Source: Bog-473 sp963809715 (GTDB taxonomy: Bacteria; Actinomycetota; Acidimicrobiia; Acidimicrobiales; RAAP-2). From it: 64,000 nucleotides of DNA. The stretch spans positions 62,001 to 126,000 of the forward strand of contig CAWEKO010000006.1 of assembly GCA_963809715.1 (NCBI GenBank). The letters are read 5' to 3'. The notes under the pieces were generated by a model. That model made no database searches and was not told the origin of the DNA. It saw only the letters and a program-made list of their open reading frames with translations. Numbering within the stretch: position 1 is the stretch's first letter; each line of letters begins with the position of its first letter. This document shows positions 1 to 8,535 of the stretch, piece by piece. The translations under genes were made by a program, and so were the position numbers.

Positions 1-1
1 G

Positions 2-595
2 ACCTCCACCCGCATCCTGGTGCGCCAGGGCATCTTCGGGCGCGACACGGTGCAACTCCGGCTCCAGCGCATCGTCGAGGTCAACCTCCGCCAGGCCTTC
101 ATCGAGCGCGTCCTCCAGTGCGGGAGCCTGCTCATCGATGTCCAAGGCGAGGACGACACGCTCACCCTCGAATACGTGCGCAAGCCGGCCGTCGTGCAAC
201 GGGTCATCAACTCACAGATCAACGAGATCGTCGGCGGCGGCGCGCGCGAACCGATCCCCGAGGACATGCTCCCGTTCGACCAGCGGTCCCGCGGGCGCAA
301 CCGTGCCGAGGACACCGACGAGATGGAGGCGCCCCACACGCCGCCGTTCGGACAGTCAGCGGTCGCGTCCGATCCGGTCGATCAGGACGCCACCGATCCG
401 GGCAGCACCCCGCTGACCTCGCCGCCCGCGACGCCGCCGCCCGCGGCTGCGCAGCCGACCGAGCAGCCGGCGCCGGCCACGGGTCACTTCGACGTCCGGG
501 ACCGGCTCATCCAGCTCGACGACCTGCGCCGGCGCGGCATCATCTCCGAGGAGGAGTTCGCCGCCAAGAAGACCGAACTGCTCAACCGCATTTAG
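2..595 (+). CDS. Bacterial PH-domain (bPH2) and SHOCT protein, 5' truncated by window edge
   Basis: The reading frame is open from base 2, so the true start lies upstream; 197 residues are visible. The first ~60 residues (TSTRILVRQGIFGRDT, then RIVEVNLRQAFIERVLQCG) match the second half of a bPH2/YdbS-like domain, which is usually membrane-associated. A Pro/Ala-rich low-complexity linker of about 70 residues follows. The last ~30 residues (LDDLRRRGIISEEEFAAKK) are a SHOCT motif, a short C-terminal module thought to mediate oligomerisation. The family's function is unknown. The N-terminal membrane helices expected of bPH2 proteins would be outside the window. Confidence 0.85.
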   Translation, partial: TSTRILVRQGIFGRDTVQLRLQRIVEVNLRQAFIERVLQCGSLLIDVQGEDDTLTLEYVRKPAVVQRVINSQINEIVGGGAREPIPEDMLPFDQRSRGRNRAEDTDEMEAPHTPPFGQSAVASDPVDQDATDPGSTPLTSPPATPPPAAAQPTEQPAPATGHFDVRDRLIQLDDLRRRGIISEEEFAAKKTELLNRI

Positions 596-721
596 CAATG
601 ACGTCTGAGCCGCGCCCCCATGCGTCGTGGCGGGGTCGGTAGAGCGGCCCGCCCCAGGCAAGCCCTTTTCCCGGCGGGTGGTCGAGCCGAGTCCAGTCGC
701 GGCCCGGCTACCGTGGGCGGG

Positions 722-946
722 GTGAGCCCGACTCGATACCGCTGCGACGGATGCGGCAATCTCACCCGCTTCGACGTGACGATCTCGCAGCAGACCAAGG
801 CCTTCCACCACTACACGGTGGGCGGTGAGCTGCTGGTGGAGGACGAGCAGGTTCTGTCCCGTCACGTCGATGAGGTCGTCTGTCGCTGGTGTGGCCATGG
901 GCGCAGCGTGGTCGAGATCGACGAGGCCGCCGAATCGGTACCGTGA
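722..946 (+). CDS. Small zinc-ribbon-like protein
   Basis: Encodes 74 residues from GTG 722. An N-terminal CDGC and a later CRWCG form a four-cysteine pair spacing that looks like a zinc ribbon, with a central acidic segment. The start follows a GGGCGGGG stretch, and an upstream extension would be low-complexity Arg/Ala. The stop overlaps the next gene by four bases (GTGA), so the two are translationally coupled. I do not recognise a named family; a metal-binding or nucleic-acid-binding role is only inferred from the cysteines. Confidence 0.6.
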   Translation: MSPTRYRCDGCGNLTRFDVTISQQTKAFHHYTVGGELLVEDEQVLSRHVDEVVCRWCGHGRSVVEIDEAAESVP

Positions 947-1425
947 GCGAGCCGCCGGCCGACATGCTGCGCCGGCTCCGCCCCATACCGACCTACACCG
1001 AGAAGCCGGCGACCCGTCCCCATGACGTGGTCGGCGTGGGGCTCGACGGCGCGCCGCGCACGGTCTCTTTGGTCGAGGCCGCCGCCCCGCTTCTGCTCCT
1101 CTTCCTCGCGGCGGACTGCGACGGCTGCCGCGACCTCTGGGCCGGCCTGCGAGAGATCGAGGCTGGGCTCGGAGGTCGAGCCCGCCTGATCGTGCTCACC
1201 AAGAGCCCCGGCGATCAGGATCCGGCCGTGGTCGCGGCCTTGGCCGGCGTGGCGCCGGAACGGCCGGGGATCGAGGTCGTCATGAGCGGATCGGCTTTCA
1301 CCGACTACCGAGCCGCCGCGCCCTTCTTCGTCGTGGTCGACCCCGAGGCGGTCCGCACCGAAGGCGTGGCATGGGGAGTCGACGGGACCGTGCGTGCCGC
1401 GCTGTCCGGCCTCGCCCTGGACTGA
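943..1425 (+). CDS. Thioredoxin-fold protein (TlpA/MauD-like)
   Basis: A 160-residue protein starting at GTG 943, overlapping the stop of the preceding zinc-ribbon gene by four bases. After ~45 residues comes a hydrophobic beta strand and the motif LFLAADCDGCRDLW, which sits where TlpA/MauD-like thioredoxins carry their CxxC redox site. Later 'PFFVVVDPE' resembles the strand before the cis-proline loop, but no clear cis-Pro TPT motif is present. There is no obvious signal peptide, so a cytoplasmic location is likely. A redox role is inferred from the fold; the partner is unknown, though the adjacent small Cys protein is a candidate. Confidence 0.65.
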   Translation: MSEPPADMLRRLRPIPTYTEKPATRPHDVVGVGLDGAPRTVSLVEAAAPLLLLFLAADCDGCRDLWAGLREIEAGLGGRARLIVLTKSPGDQDPAVVAALAGVAPERPGIEVVMSGSAFTDYRAAAPFFVVVDPEAVRTEGVAWGVDGTVRAALSGLALD

Positions 1426-1506
1426 GTGGAGCGTGCATCCGGGCCCCCACATGATCTGTGTCACAGCCCTCGTCCACCATGAGGGCAGACAGAGAGGGTC
1501 AGTGAC

Positions 1507-1797
1507 ATGCCGATCACCAGGGACACCACCACGAGCAGCAACGGCACCGAGCCCGAGGGTGGGTTCACGATTGACTGCGACTGCTGCACACTGCGCGACA
1601 CGACCGCGTGCGACGACTGCGTCGTCACCTTCCTGCTCGGGAGGGAACCCGACGACGCCGTGGTCGTCGACGCCGACGAGGCACGCGCCATGCGCATGCT
1701 CGAGCGTGCGGGCCTCGTACCCACACTGCGTTTCAACCACCAGGGCGTCAGCCAACAGGATTTCAGCCACCAAGGTTTCAGCCACCAAGCCGGCTAG
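1507..1797 (+). CDS. Small cysteine-cluster protein of unknown function
   Basis: A 96-residue protein from ATG 1507, preceded by an AGAGAGGG ribosome site. Residues ~23-40 hold a dense cysteine cluster (CDCCTLRDTTACDDC), a pattern suited to metal or Fe-S binding. A predicted alpha/beta segment (DDAVVVDADEARAMRML) follows. The C-terminal 20 residues are a four-copy five-residue repeat (FNHQG, VSQQD, FSHQG, FSHQA), probably unstructured and encoded by a 15-base tandem repeat. It lies just upstream of the mannosyltransferase gene. I recognise it only as a conserved-looking actinobacterial hypothetical. Confidence 0.65.
   Translation: MPITRDTTTSSNGTEPEGGFTIDCDCCTLRDTTACDDCVVTFLLGREPDDAVVVDADEARAMRMLERAGLVPTLRFNHQGVSQQDFSHQGFSHQAG
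1732..1791 (+). repeat. Four-copy 15-bp in-frame tandem repeat
   Basis: Four degenerate 15-base units encode FNHQG/VSQQD/FSHQG/FSHQA at the extreme C-terminus of the small cysteine-cluster protein. The last two units are nearly identical at DNA level (TTCAGCCACCAAGG type). Because the period is a multiple of three, copy-number change would keep the frame. Confidence 0.8.
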
Positions 1798-1815
1798 CGG
1801 CCAGAGGTGGTGCCC

Positions 1816-2961
1816 GTGAGGCGTCACCTCCTTGTCACCAATGACTTCCCGCCCAAAGTCGGGGGCATTCAGAACTATCTCTGGGACCTCTGGCAGAGCC
1901 TTGACCCGGCGAGTTACGTGGTCTTGACCGCAAGCTCTGACCCCGCGGCGGCTGACTTCGACCGGGTCCAGGCCGATCGGGGCGTGCGCATCGAGCGCGT
2001 GCCCGGGTCCACGCTGTTCTTTCCGACACCGGGCGCGCTGGCCGCCGTGCGCCGGCGTGTCGACCAGTACGACATCGATCTCGTGTTGTTGGACCCGGTG
2101 CTTCCGCTCGGACTCCTGGGTCCGCGTCTCCCCGTGCCCTACGGAGTGATCCTGCACGGGGCCGAGGTGACCATCCCCGGAAGGCTCCCCGGCATCCGCC
2201 ACGCTCTGGCCCGCGTGCTCGAGGGTGCCACGCTCGTTGTCTCCGCCGGCGGCTACCCCGCCACGGAGGGCCGCCGTGCCGCGCCGGCCATGACGGCGCC
2301 TGTGGTCGAGATCCCCCCGCCCGTCGACTCGAGCTCCATCGTCCCGCTGGTCGGCTCCGAGCGCGCCGCCGTGCGCGCCCGACTGGGGCTGCCGGCCGAC
2401 GGGCCGCTCGTCGTCAGTGTCAGCCGCCTCGTTCCCCGCAAGGGGATGGACGTGCTCTTGGAAGCGGCGGCCCGGCTGGCCCCCTCCTACCCCGACCTCG
2501 TGGTGGCGGTGGCCGGCGGCGGGCGGGAGCTCGAACGCCTGCGCCGCCAGGCCGCCCGGAGCCCCGTCACCGCTGCGATGCTCGGCCGGGTGAGCGACGA
2601 GGACCGGGCCGGGCTCCTCGCCGCGGCCGACGTCTTCGTCATGGCCTGCCGCAACCGGTGGTTCGGGCTCGAGCAGGAGGGCTTCGGCATCGTGTTCCTC
2701 GAGGCCGCGGCGGCCGGGGTGCCCCAGATCGCCGGGGACAGCGGGGGTGCCCCCGAAGCCGTGCTCGACGGGGTGACCGGGCTGGTCGTGCGCCGGCCAG
2801 AGGACCCGGGGGCGCTGGCAGAGGCCCTGCGCACCCTGCTGGCCGATCCCGCGCTGCGCCGGCGCATGGGGGAGGCCGCCCGGATCCGGGCGAGGGATAC
2901 CTTCGCTCCCGACGTTCTCGCTTCTAGGCTGGCCGATGCCCTGACCGGAGTGGCAATCTGA
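1816..2961 (+). CDS. GT4 glycosyltransferase, PimB-like phosphatidylinositol mannosyltransferase
   Basis: A 381-residue GT-B glycosyltransferase. The N-terminal Rossmann domain begins with HLLVTNDFPPKVGGIQNY, typical of the PimB'/PimC branch of GT4. The C-terminal donor domain has SVSRLVPRKGMDVLLEA and the E-x7-E motif (EGFGIVFLEAAAAGVPQIAG). Family knowledge suggests GDP-mannose-dependent mannosylation of phosphatidylinositol mannosides at the inner membrane face. Start GTG 1816 is preferred over GTG 1807 because AGAGG lies eight bases upstream of it. In mycobacteria pimB' also lies near an SRPBCC cyclase-like gene, and the next gene here is of that type. Acceptor specificity is inferred. 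Confidence 0.85.
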   Translation: MRRHLLVTNDFPPKVGGIQNYLWDLWQSLDPASYVVLTASSDPAAADFDRVQADRGVRIERVPGSTLFFPTPGALAAVRRRVDQYDIDLVLLDPVLPLGLLGPRLPVPYGVILHGAEVTIPGRLPGIRHALARVLEGATLVVSAGGYPATEGRRAAPAMTAPVVEIPPPVDSSSIVPLVGSERAAVRARLGLPADGPLVVSVSRLVPRKGMDVLLEAAARLAPSYPDLVVAVAGGGRELERLRRQAARSPVTAAMLGRVSDEDRAGLLAAADVFVMACRNRWFGLEQEGFGIVFLEAAAAGVPQIAGDSGGAPEAVLDGVTGLVVRRPEDPGALAEALRTLLADPALRRRMGEAARIRARDTFAPDVLASRLADALTGVAI

Positions 2962-3004
2962 CTCAGCACCCGTGGGTGCGACAGACAGGAAGGAACCCCT
3001 CACC

Positions 3005-3448
3005 GTGGCCGATACCGCCACCGAGCACATGTCGGTAGCCGCACCGCCCCAGCGGTGCTACGACGTCGCCGCGGACCTCGAGCGCTATCCCGAATGGGCC
3101 AACGACGTGAAGGAGGTCGAGGTCAAGGATCGAGACGGGCAGGGGCGCCCGCTCCTCGTGACCTTCCGGACCGCCGCCTTCGGGCGCAGCACCACATACA
3201 CCCTGGCTTACGACTATTCCGATGCGCCCCACGTCCTCGCTTGGAAGCTGACCCAGGGCGACATCACGACCAAGCTCGACGGGAGTTATGTCTTCGACCC
3301 GGGCGAGGCGGGTGGCACCGACGTGACGTACCACCTCGAGGCCGCGCTCCGGGTTCCCATCCCCGGCTTCATAAAGATGCGGGCCACGAGCCGCATCATG
3401 TCCATCGCCATGCGCGAGCTGAAAGCGCGGGTCGAGTCCACCTCGTGA
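3005..3448 (+). CDS. SRPBCC (polyketide cyclase/START-like) protein
   Basis: A 147-residue protein starting at GTG 3005, ten bases after AGGAAGGA. It reads as a complete SRPBCC fold: an N-terminal strand (EHMSVAAPPQRCYDVAADLERYPEWANDV) typical of this family's first helices, a central sheet and a long C-terminal amphipathic helix. Such proteins bind lipids or hydrophobic ligands. It lies 43 bases after the mannosyltransferase and overlaps the glucokinase start by four bases, suggesting one operon. A role in envelope lipid handling is inferred from that neighbourhood only. Confidence 0.8.
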   Translation: MADTATEHMSVAAPPQRCYDVAADLERYPEWANDVKEVEVKDRDGQGRPLLVTFRTAAFGRSTTYTLAYDYSDAPHVLAWKLTQGDITTKLDGSYVFDPGEAGGTDVTYHLEAALRVPIPGFIKMRATSRIMSIAMRELKARVESTS

Positions 3449-4443
3449 GCGAGGGCTCCGGCCCCTCCGGCGGTGCCGGCATCACCTACGGGATCGACAT
3501 CGGAGGCACCAAGGTCCTCGGGCTCGCCCTCGACGCGTCCGACCGCATCGTCGGCGAAACCCGCGTGCCCACTCCGACGGGGACGCGGGAGATCATCGGC
3601 AGTCACGTGGCTGACGCCGTCGCCATCGTGGTGGCCGATCTCGACCAGGCGCTGGGCTCGCCCGATGCGGCGGTGGGGGTGGGCGCCCCGGGGATGGTCG
3701 ACCGGCGCGGCCGGCTCTGTTTCGCCCCCAACCTGCCCCAGGCCCATGGCGTCGACTGGACCGAGCTCGTGGGCGGTCGGCTGCCCGGCCGCCGGGTGCT
3801 CATCGAGAACGACGCCAATTTCGCCGTGCTGGCCGAGCACCGCCTCGGCGCGGCATCCGGTTTCGACCACGTCGTCCTGGTCACTCTCGGGACCGGCATC
3901 GGCGGCGGGATCGTGATCGACGGGAAGGTCCAGGTGGGTGCCGCGGGCTTCGCCGGCGAAATCGGGCACATGGTGGTCGACCCGGCCGGGCCGGCCTGCC
4001 CGTGCGGGCGCCGGGGCTGCTGGGAGCGCTTCGCCTCCGGTGCCGGGCTGGGCATGCTGGCCCGTCAGGCCGCGCTGGCCGGGCGCCTCGACGCGGTGGT
4101 GCACCTGGCCGGCGGCGATCCCGAGAGCGTGCGGGGCGAGGACGTCTCGGCCGCGGCCGACACGGGCGACCCGGCGGCCCAGCAGGTCATCCGCGAGGTC
4201 GGGTCCTGGGTGGGATTCGGCCTGGCCAACTTGGCCTGCGTCACCGATCCGGAGTGCTTCGTGCTGGGGGGTGGCCTGGTGCACGCGGGCGACCTCCTCT
4301 TGGAGTCTGCCCGCAGCGCCTTCGCCGAGCAGGTCGAGGGAGCGAGGCGCCGTCCGGCCGTGGCCATCGTTCCGGCCGCGTTCGGCGATCGGGCGGGCGC
4401 CGTTGGTGCCGCGCTCGGGGCGCGCCAGGGCGGCCTGTGGTGA
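3445..4443 (+). CDS. glk: ROK-family glucokinase
   Basis: A 332-residue sugar kinase from GTG 3445, overlapping the SRPBCC stop (GTGA). It shows the ATP-binding phosphate-1 motif (GIDIGGTK), the sugar-binding ENDAN, a phosphate-2 LGTGIGGGI, GEIGHM, and the ROK zinc signature CPCGRRGCWE with all three cysteines. These match actinobacterial ROK glucokinases, which phosphorylate glucose to glucose-6-phosphate using ATP or polyphosphate. All catalytic motifs are intact, unlike the second ROK gene at 60.3 kb. The following LLM gene overlaps it by four bases. Confidence 0.9.
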   Translation: MSEGSGPSGGAGITYGIDIGGTKVLGLALDASDRIVGETRVPTPTGTREIIGSHVADAVAIVVADLDQALGSPDAAVGVGAPGMVDRRGRLCFAPNLPQAHGVDWTELVGGRLPGRRVLIENDANFAVLAEHRLGAASGFDHVVLVTLGTGIGGGIVIDGKVQVGAAGFAGEIGHMVVDPAGPACPCGRRGCWERFASGAGLGMLARQAALAGRLDAVVHLAGGDPESVRGEDVSAAADTGDPAAQQVIREVGSWVGFGLANLACVTDPECFVLGGGLVHAGDLLLESARSAFAEQVEGARRRPAVAIVPAAFGDRAGAVGAALGARQGGLW

Positions 4444-5195
4444 TCCGGGCCGGCGTGGTGCTCCCCACCTTCCGCGACACCCCCGACGACGCGTTGGCGG
4501 CGGCGGAGTCGGCCATCGCTGCCGGCATCGACGGGCTGTTCTGTTACGACCATCTGTGGCCCATGGGCCAGCCCGAGCGGCCCGCCCTGGCCCCTTTTCC
4601 GCTTCTCGGCGCGCTGGCTGCCCGCTTCGGTCCGCGCCCGGACGACTCCGGGCCGTATTTCGGGACGCTGGTCGCCCGCATCGGTCTTGTGCCCAATGCC
4701 GTCCTCGCCGCCGAGTTCCGGGCGCTGGCCCGGCTGGCGCCCGGCCGCGTCATCGCCGGCCTGGGCACCGGAGACAGCCTGAGCGCCGAGGAGAATCGGG
4801 CCTACGGCATTCCCTTTGCGCCGGCGGCAGTGCGGCGGGTCGAGATGGTCGCGCTGGCCCGCGAGCTCATCAGCGAGGGGATCATCGTCTGGGTGGCGGG
4901 CGGACCGGCCGGGCGGGTGGATGAGGCACTCGCGGCGGGGGCCGCCCTCAACGTGTGGAACGCCGATCCCACGCTCGTCACCGAGCGGGCCACCGCTGCG
5001 GAGGCGCTCGAGGTCACCTGGGCGGGACCGCCCCCCGAGAGCGCTCCGACCGCGACCGAGACGGTGGCCCTCATGGCCGGGGCCGGGGCCACCTGGGTCG
5101 TCTTTGGTTGGCCCGTCGACGTGGACGCGCTCGCCGAGGCCGCGCACGCCGCATCGCCTGGCCCATCGTCGGGGGCGCCCGGCCGGCAGCCGTAG
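4440..5195 (+). CDS. Short LLM-class (F420-dependent type) oxidoreductase
   Basis: A 251-residue luciferase-like TIM-barrel protein beginning GTG 4440. It has the family's early strand (AGVVLPTF), GIDGLFCYDHLW with the conserved Asp-His, ARIGLVPNAVLAAEFRAL, and GRVIAGLGTGDS. These resemble actinobacterial LLM enzymes that usually bind F420. It is shorter than the common 280-350 residues because the segment after GTGDS is compressed. It overlaps the glucokinase stop by four bases, so it is probably the last gene of the mannosyltransferase operon. The substrate is unknown. Confidence 0.8.
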   Translation: MIRAGVVLPTFRDTPDDALAAAESAIAAGIDGLFCYDHLWPMGQPERPALAPFPLLGALAARFGPRPDDSGPYFGTLVARIGLVPNAVLAAEFRALARLAPGRVIAGLGTGDSLSAEENRAYGIPFAPAAVRRVEMVALARELISEGIIVWVAGGPAGRVDEALAAGAALNVWNADPTLVTERATAAEALEVTWAGPPPESAPTATETVALMAGAGATWVVFGWPVDVDALAEAAHAASPGPSSGAPGRQP

Positions 5196-5204
5196 ACTCC
5201 CACG

Positions 5205-7799
5205 ATGGAGTTTCGTCGCATCAACGGGCTGCCGCCCTACGTCTTCGCCACGATCAACGATCTCAAGGCGGACTCGCGGCGAGCCGGACGCGACGTGATC
5301 GATCTTGGGTTCGGGAACCCAGACCTGCCTTCGCCCGACGTGGCGGTGGGCAAGCTCGCCGAGGCGGCGCACAACCCGCGCAACCACCGCTACTCGGCGT
5401 CGCGCGGCATTCCCAAACTGCGCAGTGCCATCGCCGACCTCTACAAGCGCAAGTTCGACGTCGATCTCGATCCCGATTCCGAGGTGGTCACCACCATCGG
5501 GGCCAAGGAGGGCTTCTCGCACCTCATGTGGGTCCTGGTGGGACCTGGGGACACCGCGCTCGTGCCCTCGCCCTCGTACCCGATCCACATCTGGGGCCCG
5601 CTCTTCGCCGGCGCCGACGTGCGTCAGGTCCCTCTGCGCGGACCCGATGTCGAGTCGCTGGGCGCGCCCGACCCGGGCGAGGCGTTCTTCGACGGGCTCA
5701 TGCACGCATGGGAGGAGTCGTGGCCCAAGCCGCGCGTCATCGTCCTCTCTTTCCCGCACAACCCGACCACCGCCTGCGTCGACCTGTCCTTCATGGAGCG
5801 GCTGGTGGCGTTCGCCCGCGAGCACGACACCGTCCTGGTGCACGACTTTGCCTACGCCGATCTCGGCTTCGACGGTTACGAGCCGCCCTCCATCCTCCAG
5901 GTCCCTGGGGCCAAGGAAGTGGCGGTCGAGCTCTACACCATGACCAAGTCGTTCTCCATGGCCGGCTGGCGGGTGGGATTCGTGGTCGGCAATCGAGAGA
6001 TCGTCCAGGCGCTGACCAAGCTGAAGACCTACCTCGACTACGGGACGTTCCAGCCCATTCAGATCGCCGCCATCGTCGCCATGAACGAGGCGCCGGACTA
6101 TCCCAAGGAGATCAACCAGATCTACCGGTCGCGCCGGGACGCCCTCTGCGACGGGCTCAACCGCATCGGCTGGCAGCTGGCCAAGCCGCGGGGAACCATG
6201 TTCGTCTGGGCGCCCATCCCGGAGCCCTACCGGGAGATGGGCTCGCTGGAATTCGCCAAGTACCTGATCAGCGAGGCCGACGTGGCCACCTCGCCCGGCG
6301 TGGGCTTCGGGCCAGGGGGCGACGGCCACGTGCGCTTCGCCCTCATCGAGAACGAGCAGCGCATCGGTCAGGCCGTGCGCAACCTCCGTGCCGCGCTCGA
6401 CGAAACTGGGGTGATCGAGAGGCCGGGTGCGGGCCTGGCCGGCACCGATCGCATGGTTTCTCAGGTTGTCTCAAGGAGAGTCGGTCAATATCCGCCCATG
6501 GCGTCGACGGTCTCCCCGCGGGCGACGGGCCGCCGGGCGCCGGTCGACCCGACCACGGGGCCGGCCTTGCAGCCACTCGACGTGGCCTCGACCCGAGCCC
6601 CGTACCTCGGGCAATTCGACTCCTACCGGGTGATCGCCTGCTGTGCCGTGGTCTTGCAGCACTCGCTGTTGTGGAACGTCGCGGCGGGGAACACGCCGGC
6701 CTGGGCCTTCGTGATGTTGCTGCACTTCAGCCGCACGGCCTTCTTCTTCCTCACGGCGTTCGTGCTGACGTACTCCGAGATGCACCGGCCGCGGTCGCTC
6801 GGCGAATTCTGGGGGCGGCGCTACCTGCAGATCGGTGTCCCGTTCCTGGTGTGGACGGGCATCTACTGGATCTTCACGATGATCGACACCAACGCCTGGG
6901 ACCAGGCGGGCTCGCTGCTCTGGCACTACCTCGTCTATGGCTACTACCAGCTCTATTTCGTCGTCGTCCTTCTCCAGCTCTACCTCGTCTTCCCCTGGCT
7001 CCTGCGCCTCCTGCGCAAGAGCACGCACCACGTCGCCGTCATGGTGGGCAGCTTGCTGTTCGCGTTGCTCTTGGCGGCCGACCTGCACTACACGCAGTAT
7101 TTCGGTGTTGTGGGGAGCGCCACACGGTCGATCGCCTCGGTCTGGCCCTGGGCGCGCAATCCGATCACCTATCAGGAACAGTTCGTGGCCGGTGTCCTCG
7201 TGGCGCTGCACTTCGACGAGATCAGAGGATTCGTCGAGCGCCGTTGGCGTGCCGTTGTCGCCGTGGGGGTGCTCTTCGGAGTGGTGGCGACCATGTGGTA
7301 CCTCGTCGCGGTCTGGACCGGATCTGACACCGGGCACGCCTCCGATCTCTATCAACCAGTGGCCTTCTTGTGGTTCACCGCCGCCGTGGCGGCGCTCGAG
7401 TGCGGCACATGGGCCTGGTACCGGCGCCAGGTGCGCCGTCCCGGCATCCGACGCCACTGGCCCCGCCTCCTCTCGGCCGAGTACCTGGCCGGGCTGACGG
7501 GCGGGATCTTCTTCTGCCACGTGCTCTTCCTCAACCTCATCCGGGCCGGGCTCGGTGACGCCGGCATCTCGGCCCATCTCGATTGGGCGACCCTCGTTGC
7601 CCTGACGTTCGTGCTGACGATGACGTGCGCCGCGGTCTGTACCGGGCTGCTGCTCCTCACCCCGCTGCGCTGGGTGCTCACCGGACCGATCCGGGCCGAG
7701 CAGCGGGCGCGCCTGGGTGTCGACGACATGTCAGCTGAATCTCAGGAAGCCACCGAGCGCCCACGGCAACCCGTGCTCACCGCCCCGAGCCGCGCCTGA
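5205..7799 (+). CDS. Aminotransferase class I/II fused to acyltransferase-3 membrane domain
   Basis: One uninterrupted 864-codon frame. Residues ~1-405 form a fold-type I PLP aminotransferase of the AlaC/LL-diaminopimelate aminotransferase type: DLGFGNPDLPSP, FPHNPTTACVD, and the PLP lysine in TMTKSFSMAGWRVGF (Lys248). After a ~60-residue linker, residues ~465-840 form an acyltransferase-3 protein with about ten hydrophobic segments and the R-x10-H signature (Arg475, His486) in the first membrane helix. No stop separates the halves, but ATG 6453 and ATG 6498 are in frame and could start a separate acyltransferase; AAGGAG at ~6474 lies about 20 bases before the second. Fusion versus two same-frame genes is not settled by sequence. 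It heads the ComA cluster. Confidence 0.75.
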   Translation: MEFRRINGLPPYVFATINDLKADSRRAGRDVIDLGFGNPDLPSPDVAVGKLAEAAHNPRNHRYSASRGIPKLRSAIADLYKRKFDVDLDPDSEVVTTIGAKEGFSHLMWVLVGPGDTALVPSPSYPIHIWGPLFAGADVRQVPLRGPDVESLGAPDPGEAFFDGLMHAWEESWPKPRVIVLSFPHNPTTACVDLSFMERLVAFAREHDTVLVHDFAYADLGFDGYEPPSILQVPGAKEVAVELYTMTKSFSMAGWRVGFVVGNREIVQALTKLKTYLDYGTFQPIQIAAIVAMNEAPDYPKEINQIYRSRRDALCDGLNRIGWQLAKPRGTMFVWAPIPEPYREMGSLEFAKYLISEADVATSPGVGFGPGGDGHVRFALIENEQRIGQAVRNLRAALDETGVIERPGAGLAGTDRMVSQVVSRRVGQYPPMASTVSPRATGRRAPVDPTTGPALQPLDVASTRAPYLGQFDSYRVIACCAVVLQHSLLWNVAAGNTPAWAFVMLLHFSRTAFFFLTAFVLTYSEMHRPRSLGEFWGRRYLQIGVPFLVWTGIYWIFTMIDTNAWDQAGSLLWHYLVYGYYQLYFVVVLLQLYLVFPWLLRLLRKSTHHVAVMVGSLLFALLLAADLHYTQYFGVVGSATRSIASVWPWARNPITYQEQFVAGVLVALHFDEIRGFVERRWRAVVAVGVLFGVVATMWYLVAVWTGSDTGHASDLYQPVAFLWFTAAVAALECGTWAWYRRQVRRPGIRRHWPRLLSAEYLAGLTGGIFFCHVLFLNLIRAGLGDAGISAHLDWATLVALTFVLTMTCAAVCTGLLLLTPLRWVLTGPIRAEQRARLGVDDMSAESQEATERPRQPVLTAPSRA

Positions 7800-7905
7800 G
7801 GCGGCCGAAGGGCGGCCCGAGTTCACAAATTCCTTACGAAGTCCTCACCGAACTCTCGCCTCTTTCCCAGTGCTGACACAGAGTTATTGGCCATTGTGAA
7901 GGGAA

Positions 7906-8517
7906 GTGAAACAACAACGTAACTCTGGATACACGATTTGGCTCCTGCGCCACGGAGAGAGCACGTGGAACGCCTCGGGGCTCGTGCAAGGTCAGGCCGA
8001 GGGACCGGAACTGACGGCGGCTGGGCGTGAACAGGTGGCGGCAGCGTCGGATGTGGTCAGCCGGTTGCCGGTGACCACCATCGTCTCGAGTGACCTCGGG
8101 CGCGCCCACGAAACGGCGTCCATCATCGGCGAGAAGCTCGACATGACCTGGGTTTCCGATGTCGACCTGCGCGAGCGCGATTTCGGCTGTGCCCAGGGAA
8201 GGCCTTTGAGCGACCTCGGTCCCGAGTGGTCCGGCATCGAGGGCAGTCGTGTGGTGGATGCCGACGCTCGTCCGCCCGGAGGCGAGTCGTTGCACGACCT
8301 CAGTCAGCGCGTCGACCGGTTCTTCACCCGCTTGGCCCACGCACAGCAGGGTGGAGATGTCCTCGTCGTGACCCACGGGGGCTTCATCCGGGTCGCCCTG
8401 GCGAAGTGTGACCGGGTGCCCGTCTCCAGGATGGCGTGGGGTCAGGTACCCAACGCCGGCCTGTGGTCATTGGGCAACCACGAGATCTGTCCACCAGTCC
8501 TGCTTTCGAGCGTCTGA
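7906..8517 (+). CDS. Histidine phosphatase (phosphoglycerate mutase-like)
   Basis: A 203-residue cytosolic protein from GTG 7906, after AAGGGAAG. The catalytic LLRHGEST motif is at residues ~13-20, the second arginine in SSDLGRAHETA, the acid in LRERDFG, and the second catalytic histidine in VVTHGGFIR. These define the histidine phosphatase branch 1. It lies 18 bases upstream of phosphosulfolactate synthase. ComB, the usual 2-phosphosulfolactate phosphatase, is absent from the window, so this enzyme could take its place. That substrate assignment is an inference from position. Confidence 0.85.
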   Translation: MKQQRNSGYTIWLLRHGESTWNASGLVQGQAEGPELTAAGREQVAAASDVVSRLPVTTIVSSDLGRAHETASIIGEKLDMTWVSDVDLRERDFGCAQGRPLSDLGPEWSGIEGSRVVDADARPPGGESLHDLSQRVDRFFTRLAHAQQGGDVLVVTHGGFIRVALAKCDRVPVSRMAWGQVPNAGLWSLGNHEICPPVLLSSV

Positions 8518-8535
8518 ACCTGCAAGGAGCGACAT

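Noticed and set aside
640..720. tRNA-like D-arm sequence (GGTAGAGCGG) upstream of the zinc-ribbon gene
   Set aside because: No acceptor stem pairing, no T-loop consensus and no anticodon arm can be formed.
862..3030. Long minus-strand frame opposite the thioredoxin-like and mannosyltransferase genes
   Set aside because: Overlaps three well-supported plus-strand genes and shows no conserved motif.
4065..6329. Very long open frame on the minus strand opposite glk, LLM and aminotransferase
   Set aside because: It is a codon-bias mirror of the plus-strand genes (high-GC shadow); no family motif, full of His/Arg/Gly repeats.
7860..7905. Possible promoter (CTGACA...CATTGT) before the histidine phosphatase
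   Set aside because: Hexamers are poor matches and the -10 would overlap the ribosome site; not strong enough to report as a feature.
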